Shown here: positions 27,137-30,980 of the stretch, piece by piece
Position numbering within the stretch: position 1 is the stretch's first letter
Layout of the letters: every line of letters starts with the position of its first letter
Source: Flavobacteriaceae bacterium
GTDB taxonomy: Bacteria > Bacteroidota > Bacteroidia > Flavobacteriales > Flavobacteriaceae
Direction of reading: 5' to 3'
DNA length: 30,980 bases
Assembly (NCBI GenBank): GCA_019090365.1
Contig: JAHRWC010000038.1
Coordinates: 1 to 30,980, forward strand
The notes under the pieces: generated by a model
The model's input: only the letters and a program-made list of their open reading frames with translations
Told to the model about the DNA's origin: nothing
Databases searched by the model: none
Program-made: the position numbers and the translations under genes

Positions 27137-27180
27137 AAATACCCTTCAAAATTATTATTTATTTTGAAGGGTATTTATTT
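27137..27180 (+). terminator. Intrinsic terminator after the HtrA gene
   Basis: A perfect 16-base-pair stem (27137-27152 with 27161-27176, core ACCCTTCAAAA) around an 8-base loop lies about 20 bases after the stop, with a T-rich tail. The stem is mostly A/T outside the core. Confidence 0.85.
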
Positions 27181-27214
27181 TATCAAATAACTTTTTACAT
27201 CATTTATAAATAAG

Positions 27215-27222
27215 TATTTTTG
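27215..27222 (+). promoter_or_regulatory. Candidate -7 element for the GAPDH gene
   Basis: TATTTTTG is an exact TAnnTTTG, about 34 bases before the ATG at 27257. The region 17-23 bases upstream is T-rich but lacks a clean TTG. Transcription from here would give a leader of about 28 bases. Confidence 0.4.
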
Positions 27223-27256
27223 CACAAAATTATAACCCTTTAAAAAACACATCCCT

Positions 27257-28705
27257 ATGAGTTTTGTTGATGTTTACGAAAAAGAACTTTCTTTTCAAAC
27301 TGACCGCCGTAAAGCAACGGTAGAATTTATAAAAATTGTAAGTGACCTTTGGTACGATAAGTCAATTGAATTGGTGATTTTTAGAAACCAATTGATAGAC
27401 CGTAATGTAAGTGATATTTTAAACCTTCATAAATACGCGAAAGATTTTGTTGAAAAATCGATTTCTATTTTTGATTCTGTTGAAATAGCACAAGCGATAA
27501 GCACATTAGATTTACCTCCTTCAAAACTTGACATTGGTAAATTAACATACGAATATCATTTACAAGATGATAAATACGAAGATGCTTTAGCTTTTGTTAA
27601 AGACAAATTAAAGGATGCCAAAAACGGGCATACAATTACACCGAAAGATGTTGTTTTATATGGTTTTGGTCGTATTGGTAGATTATTAGCTAGAGAATTA
27701 ATGTCTCAAGCTGGTAAAGGTTCACAAATGCGTTTAAGAGCCATTGTAACTAGAGGTGCAATTGATCAAACAGTATTAGAAAAAAGAGCTTCATTGTTAC
27801 AATATGATTCTGTTCATAACGATTTTAACGGAACTGTTTCTGTTGATCTTGAAAACAAAGCATTAATCATAAATGGAACTACAGTTCATATCATTTCAGC
27901 TAATGCTCCTGAAGATATCGATTATACAGCTTATGGTATCCATGATGCTTTAATTATTGATAATACAGGTGCTTTTCGAGATGATGTAGCTTTAGCAAGG
28001 CACTTAGTTCCTAAAGGAGCTTCAAAAGTATTATTAACAGCTCCTGGTAAAGGAATTCCAAATATTGTTCATGGTGTAAATCATGAAGAACATGATCCAA
28101 ATAATGTAGATATTTTCTCTGCAGCTTCATGTACAACAAACGCGATTACGCCTGTACTTAAAGCTATGGAAGATGAATTAGGGGTTGTAAATGGTCACTT
28201 AGAAACAATTCATGCATATACCAATGATCAAAACTTGGTAGATAATATGCATAAAAAATATAGAAGAGGTCGTGCTGCAGCATTAAATATGGTCATCACT
28301 GAAACAGGTGCTGGAAAAGCAGTAACTAAAGCATTACCTTCATTTGAAGGAAAATTAACATCTAACGCAATTCGTGTTCCAGTACCTAATGGATCATTGG
28401 CAATTCTTAGTCTAAAACTTGAAAAGAGTACAACAGTAGAAGAATTAAATGCTATGATGAAAGGATATGCGATGGAAGGTAATTTAGTTGAACAAATTAA
28501 ATATTCTCTAAACAATGAATTAGTATCTAGTGATATCGTAGGTTCTTCTGCTCCTTCTATTTTCGATAGTAATGCTACAATCGTTACTGAAGATGGTAAA
28601 AGTTGTGTATTATACGTTTGGTATGATAACGAATATGGATACAGTCATCAAGTAATTAGATTAGCAAAACACATTGCTAAAGTGAGAAGATTCACTTATT
28701 ATTAG
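27257..28705 (+). CDS. gap: Glyceraldehyde-3-phosphate dehydrogenase, long form
   Basis: GAPDH oxidises glyceraldehyde-3-phosphate with NAD(P)+ and phosphate. The protein has 482 residues, about 150 more than the usual form: a helical N-terminal extension of about 130 residues (VDVYEKELSFQTDRRKATVEF onward, in pieces), then the Rossmann start GFGRIGR at 136-142, the catalytic cysteine C292 in SAASCTTNAITP, the HAYTNDQ histidine segment, and WYDNEYGYSHQV near the end. Similar long GAPDHs are known in other bacteria, for example Pseudomonas. The role of the extension, and whether this enzyme serves glycolysis or gluconeogenesis, cannot be told from sequence. It stands alone between two terminators. 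Confidence 0.93.
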   Translation: MSFVDVYEKELSFQTDRRKATVEFIKIVSDLWYDKSIELVIFRNQLIDRNVSDILNLHKYAKDFVEKSISIFDSVEIAQAISTLDLPPSKLDIGKLTYEYHLQDDKYEDALAFVKDKLKDAKNGHTITPKDVVLYGFGRIGRLLARELMSQAGKGSQMRLRAIVTRGAIDQTVLEKRASLLQYDSVHNDFNGTVSVDLENKALIINGTTVHIISANAPEDIDYTAYGIHDALIIDNTGAFRDDVALARHLVPKGASKVLLTAPGKGIPNIVHGVNHEEHDPNNVDIFSAASCTTNAITPVLKAMEDELGVVNGHLETIHAYTNDQNLVDNMHKKYRRGRAAALNMVITETGAGKAVTKALPSFEGKLTSNAIRVPVPNGSLAILSLKLEKSTTVEELNAMMKGYAMEGNLVEQIKYSLNNELVSSDIVGSSAPSIFDSNATIVTEDGKSCVLYVWYDNEYGYSHQVIRLAKHIAKVRRFTYY

Positions 28706-28726
28706 TAGATCTTACTTTATAAATTT

Positions 28727-28758
28727 AAAAAGCCTTCAGATTTTCTGAAGGCTTTTTT
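28727..28758 (+). terminator. Intrinsic terminator after the GAPDH gene
   Basis: AAAAAGCCTTCAGA-like left arm (28727-28740) pairs with TCTGAAGGCTTTTT (28744-28757), followed by T. It is 22 bases after the stop. The core AAGCCTTC/GAAGGCTT recurs in two later terminators. Confidence 0.92.
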
Positions 28759-28854
28759 GTTTCTTAATTTCTAATCGCAAGTATGACGTTTAAATTTTCA
28801 AATTATTTATTTAATAAAAATAATGTACATTTAGAGAAACTAACACACCATATT

Positions 28855-29811
28855 ATGACAAAAAAACTACTTTTTACTTTAATGTGTATTTCAATATTCT
28901 TTTCAGGTTTCGCTCAGATTCCAACAAATGGATTGGTTGGACATTATAAATTAAACGACGGCACCTATGAAGACTCAAGTCCATCTGCCTTAGATCTTGA
29001 AGTCGCAGGCATAGGAATATTATTACCTGTAAATGATCGGTTTGGAGCTTCAGACCAGGCATTACTTTTTATTAATGAATACTTGGATTTAATTTCTAAT
29101 CCAAATGCATTTAATTTTAATGCAGATAGTAACTTCACCTTATGTGCTTGGATAGAAATAGGCGAATCAATTGCTGACTGGACTGGGCTTTTAAATAATT
29201 GGAACGGAGCTGGAGCTGGTGGATATTATTTAGGTTTAAACCCAGATCAAGGAGTTAGATGGAACGTTAATGGGCCTTTACCAATTGATTCTGGATCTAT
29301 TCCAACAGGAGATTGGACTCATGTTGCAGCTACGTATGACGGCGTTAATTCAAATTTATACATAAATGGAGTATCAGTTGGATCAGCTGCTAACAACACA
29401 CCCATAGTTGCAAGCCCATTACCTTTTACGATAGCTACTCAAGCAGATGTTCCTAACCTTCAGTTTCCAGGAAAATTAGACGATATTCTAGTATATGATC
29501 GCGCATTATCTTTTGTTGAAATAGAGGATATTTTTAATGTTTTGTCTATTGAAGACATTGAAGCATTTTCATCTAAAGTTAAAGTGTATCCAAATCCTAC
29601 AAACGCTTCTGTTTCTGTTTCATATGATCGTACTTTAGGAACTATTAGTGATTATAATATCACAGATCTTCAAGGACGAGTTATTTTATCAAATCTATTA
29701 AAAGGACTTGATAACTCTATAGATGTAAGTTTAATGAACAGTGGAGTTTACTTACTATCTTTTAATACAGTTGATGGGAACACATTTACAAAAAAGATTA
29801 TTAAAAAATAA
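28855..29811 (+). CDS. Secreted LamG-domain protein with T9SS sorting domain
   Basis: From the ATG at 28855 the protein has 318 residues: a signal peptide (about 1-20, CISIFFSGFA), a LamG / concanavalin-like jelly-roll domain (about 25-225, with GLVGHYKLNDGTYEDSS, WTHVAATYDGVNSNLYINGV and KLDDILVYDRALS, the classic LamG ending), and a T9SS type A sorting domain (about 240-318, KVYPNPTNASVSVSYD ... SGVYLLSFNTVDG ... KKIIKK). It is exported by T9SS, and the LamG fold suggests binding of glycans or proteins; no glycosidase residues are apparent. An in-frame ATG at 28783 would add 24 non-signal residues and is not used in my call. Followed by a terminator and then the TonB receptor. Confidence 0.9.
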   Translation: MTKKLLFTLMCISIFFSGFAQIPTNGLVGHYKLNDGTYEDSSPSALDLEVAGIGILLPVNDRFGASDQALLFINEYLDLISNPNAFNFNADSNFTLCAWIEIGESIADWTGLLNNWNGAGAGGYYLGLNPDQGVRWNVNGPLPIDSGSIPTGDWTHVAATYDGVNSNLYINGVSVGSAANNTPIVASPLPFTIATQADVPNLQFPGKLDDILVYDRALSFVEIEDIFNVLSIEDIEAFSSKVKVYPNPTNASVSVSYDRTLGTISDYNITDLQGRVILSNLLKGLDNSIDVSLMNSGVYLLSFNTVDGNTFTKKIIKK

Positions 29812-29835
29812 CCCAGACATTTAAACATAAACTTT

Positions 29836-29868
29836 AAAAGCCTTCTTATTTCTGGAGGCTTTTTTTTA
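29836..29868 (+). terminator. Intrinsic terminator after the LamG gene
   Basis: AAAAGCCTTC (29836-29845) pairs with GGAGGCTTTT (29854-29863, one G-T pair) around an 8-base loop, followed by T5 and more T/A. It lies 24 bases after the stop. Confidence 0.85.
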
Positions 29869-29990
29869 TTAATAAAAAATGAAATGATACTGAAAATAAA
29901 AATAAACTAATTCAAAATAAATCTATTAGAATACAGTTATAATATTTCTAAAACATAATAGAATAATTTACAGATGTTAAAATAAATCTA
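29869..29990. other. AT-rich spacer between two terminators, before the TonB receptor
   Basis: This 122-base stretch has no open frame of use and no exact TAnnTTTG element. It contains a direct repeat AAAATAAATCTA at 29914-29925 and again at 29979-29990, the second abutting the next terminator. It must hold the promoter for the receptor or for a short RNA, unless the receptor promoter lies in the 28 bases after the terminator. Confidence 0.5.
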
Positions 29991-30023
29991 AAAAAGCCTT
30001 CTACTTATCTGAAGGCTTTTTTT
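29991..30023 (+). terminator. Intrinsic terminator in the leader of the TonB receptor gene
   Basis: AAAAAGCCTTC (29991-30001) pairs perfectly with GAAGGCTTTTT (30011-30021) around a 9-base loop, followed by T2 more. No gene lies between it and the previous terminator, and the receptor start codon is about 28 bases further on, so it may stop transcription before the gene. Confidence 0.85.
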
Positions 30024-30051
30024 ATGACTATTTTTATAAAAAATTAAATCT

Positions 30052-30980
30052 TTGAAAAAGACACTTTTCCTTTTATTGCTCTTTAGCAATATTTTACTTG
30101 CACAAGAAAAATATACCCTCAGTGGAACAATCATTGAAACCGAAACAGGAGAAACACTCTTTGGTGTAAATGTTTTAATTCCTAGCCTTCAAACGGGTAC
30201 CGTTACAAACGAATATGGGTATTATTCGATTACTTTACCGAAAGGAGAATTTGAAGTAATTTACAGTAGCTTAGGGTTTAATACTGAAAAAATCACGGTT
30301 AATCTTAATGAGAATATTATAAATAATATTTCTGTTTCAGAAAACTTAGAACAATTAGATGAAGTCATCATAGAAGCTGACAATGAAAGATTAAACATTC
30401 GCGATGCTCAAATGAGTGTCAATACACTTAATTCAAGAACAATAAAACAAATACCTGTAGTTTTAGGTGAAGCTGATGTTATTAAAGCTTTAACGCTACT
30501 TCCTGGAGTTACAAATGCTGGTGAAGGTGCTAGTGGTTTTAATGTACGAGGAGGTGCTGCAGATCAAAACCTAGTGCTTTTAGATGAAGCTACGCTGTAT
30601 AGTTCCTCTCATCTATTCGGATTTTTCTCAGTATTTAATCCAGATGCTATTAAAGATATTACTTTATACAAAGGAGGAATTCCTGCAAGATATGGTGGGC
30701 GTATTTCTTCAGTACTTGATATCTATCAAAAAGATGGTAACAAAAGAAATTTTAAAGCTAATGGAGGAATTGGTTTAGTTGCTAGTAGGTTATTATTAGA
30801 AGGTCCTATAAAAAAAGACACTGCTTCGTTTTTAATAGGTGGTAGAAGTAGTTATGCTCATCTCTTTCTTCCTTTATTTGATAATGATAACATCGCCTAT
30901 TTTTACGATTTAAATACCAAAGTAAGCTACAATGTAAACGACAATAACAAACTATTTCTTTCAGGATATTTTGGGAGAGA
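30052..30980 (+). CDS. TonB-dependent receptor, N-terminal part (runs off the right edge)
   Basis: The 309 visible residues hold a signal peptide (KKTLFLLLLFSNILLAQ), a CarboxypepD_reg-like domain (about 20-110: TLSGTIIETETGETLFGVNVLI ... TVTNEYGYYSITLP), and a plug domain (about 120-235: ALTLLPGVTNAGEGASGFNVRGG, DQNLVLLDEATLY, NPDAIKDITLYKGGIPARYGGRISS), then the first barrel strands. This is the architecture of SusC-like outer-membrane transporters, though without a SusD seen here. The start is a TTG at 30052; an in-frame stop lies 15 bases upstream and no ATG fits. The substrate is unknown. Its short upstream region contains a terminator. Confidence 0.93.
   Translation, partial: MKKTLFLLLLFSNILLAQEKYTLSGTIIETETGETLFGVNVLIPSLQTGTVTNEYGYYSITLPKGEFEVIYSSLGFNTEKITVNLNENIINNISVSENLEQLDEVIIEADNERLNIRDAQMSVNTLNSRTIKQIPVVLGEADVIKALTLLPGVTNAGEGASGFNVRGGAADQNLVLLDEATLYSSSHLFGFFSVFNPDAIKDITLYKGGIPARYGGRISSVLDIYQKDGNKRNFKANGGIGLVASRLLLEGPIKKDTASFLIGGRSSYAHLFLPLFDNDNIAYFYDLNTKVSYNVNDNNKLFLSGYFGR

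Noticed and set aside
28228..28515. 95-residue minus-strand open frame
   Set aside because: It is a shadow of the conserved GAPDH catalytic domain.
28783..28854. Upstream ATG for the LamG protein
   Set aside because: It would place 24 polar residues before a normal signal peptide; the ATG at 28855 gives a typical secretion signal.

Overview
The window is about 31 kb of low-GC chromosome from a member of the Bacteroidota, most likely a marine Flavobacteriaceae. The evidence is three secreted proteins with C-terminal type IX secretion (T9SS) sorting domains, a PorD-like T9SS protein, a carboxypeptidase-regulatory-domain TonB receptor, the Bacteroidota type of RNA polymerase omega subunit, almost no Shine-Dalgarno sequences, and several copies of the Bacteroidota -7 promoter element TAnnTTTG next to genes. 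It looks like ordinary core chromosome. I see no tRNA, rRNA, CRISPR array, transposase, phage or conjugation gene, and no gene-free stretch over 300 bases; the longest is about 240 bases before the last gene.

Left block (1-14,555, all minus strand). A housekeeping cluster is read leftward: ligA, a DUF6913-like gene, dapA, bamD, the omega subunit, coaBC, porD and recN (cut by the window edge). Upstream of ligA lies a 1,203-residue T9SS cargo protein with its own terminator. Next come a water-channel aquaporin and the tight cluster GNAT-prmC-LOG.

Middle (14,583-22,388, mostly plus strand). ribD, a HAD phosphatase, an EamA-type transporter and a YigZ protein form a tight plus-strand series. A minus-strand thioesterase follows. 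Then come dnaA with a low-molecular-weight phosphotyrosine phosphatase, a T9SS-exported glucose/sorbosone dehydrogenase-like protein and a short RsmI-like methyltransferase. The strand switch around 14.6-18.3 kb and the DnaA-box-like 9-mers in front of dnaA make this a candidate origin region, but that is not proven.

Right block (22,395-30,980). A minus-strand set dapF-GNAT-mltG, followed downstream by a secreted lysozyme-like protein, has a cell-wall theme. meso-diaminopimelate made by DapA/DapF feeds peptidoglycan, and MltG and the lysozyme-like protein would act on peptidoglycan. On the plus strand come a DegP/HtrA protease, a long-form GAPDH, a LamG T9SS protein and the start of a TonB-dependent receptor. 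Strong intrinsic terminators separate these units, and one of them stands only about 28 bases before the receptor start codon.

I did not find a clearly new system. The best leads are the leader/terminator in front of the TonB receptor, the dnaA upstream region, the repeated placement of TAnnTTTG close to start codons, and several poorly described Bacteroidota proteins (DUF6913-like, the lysozyme-like protein, the short RsmI homologue and the large T9SS protein).
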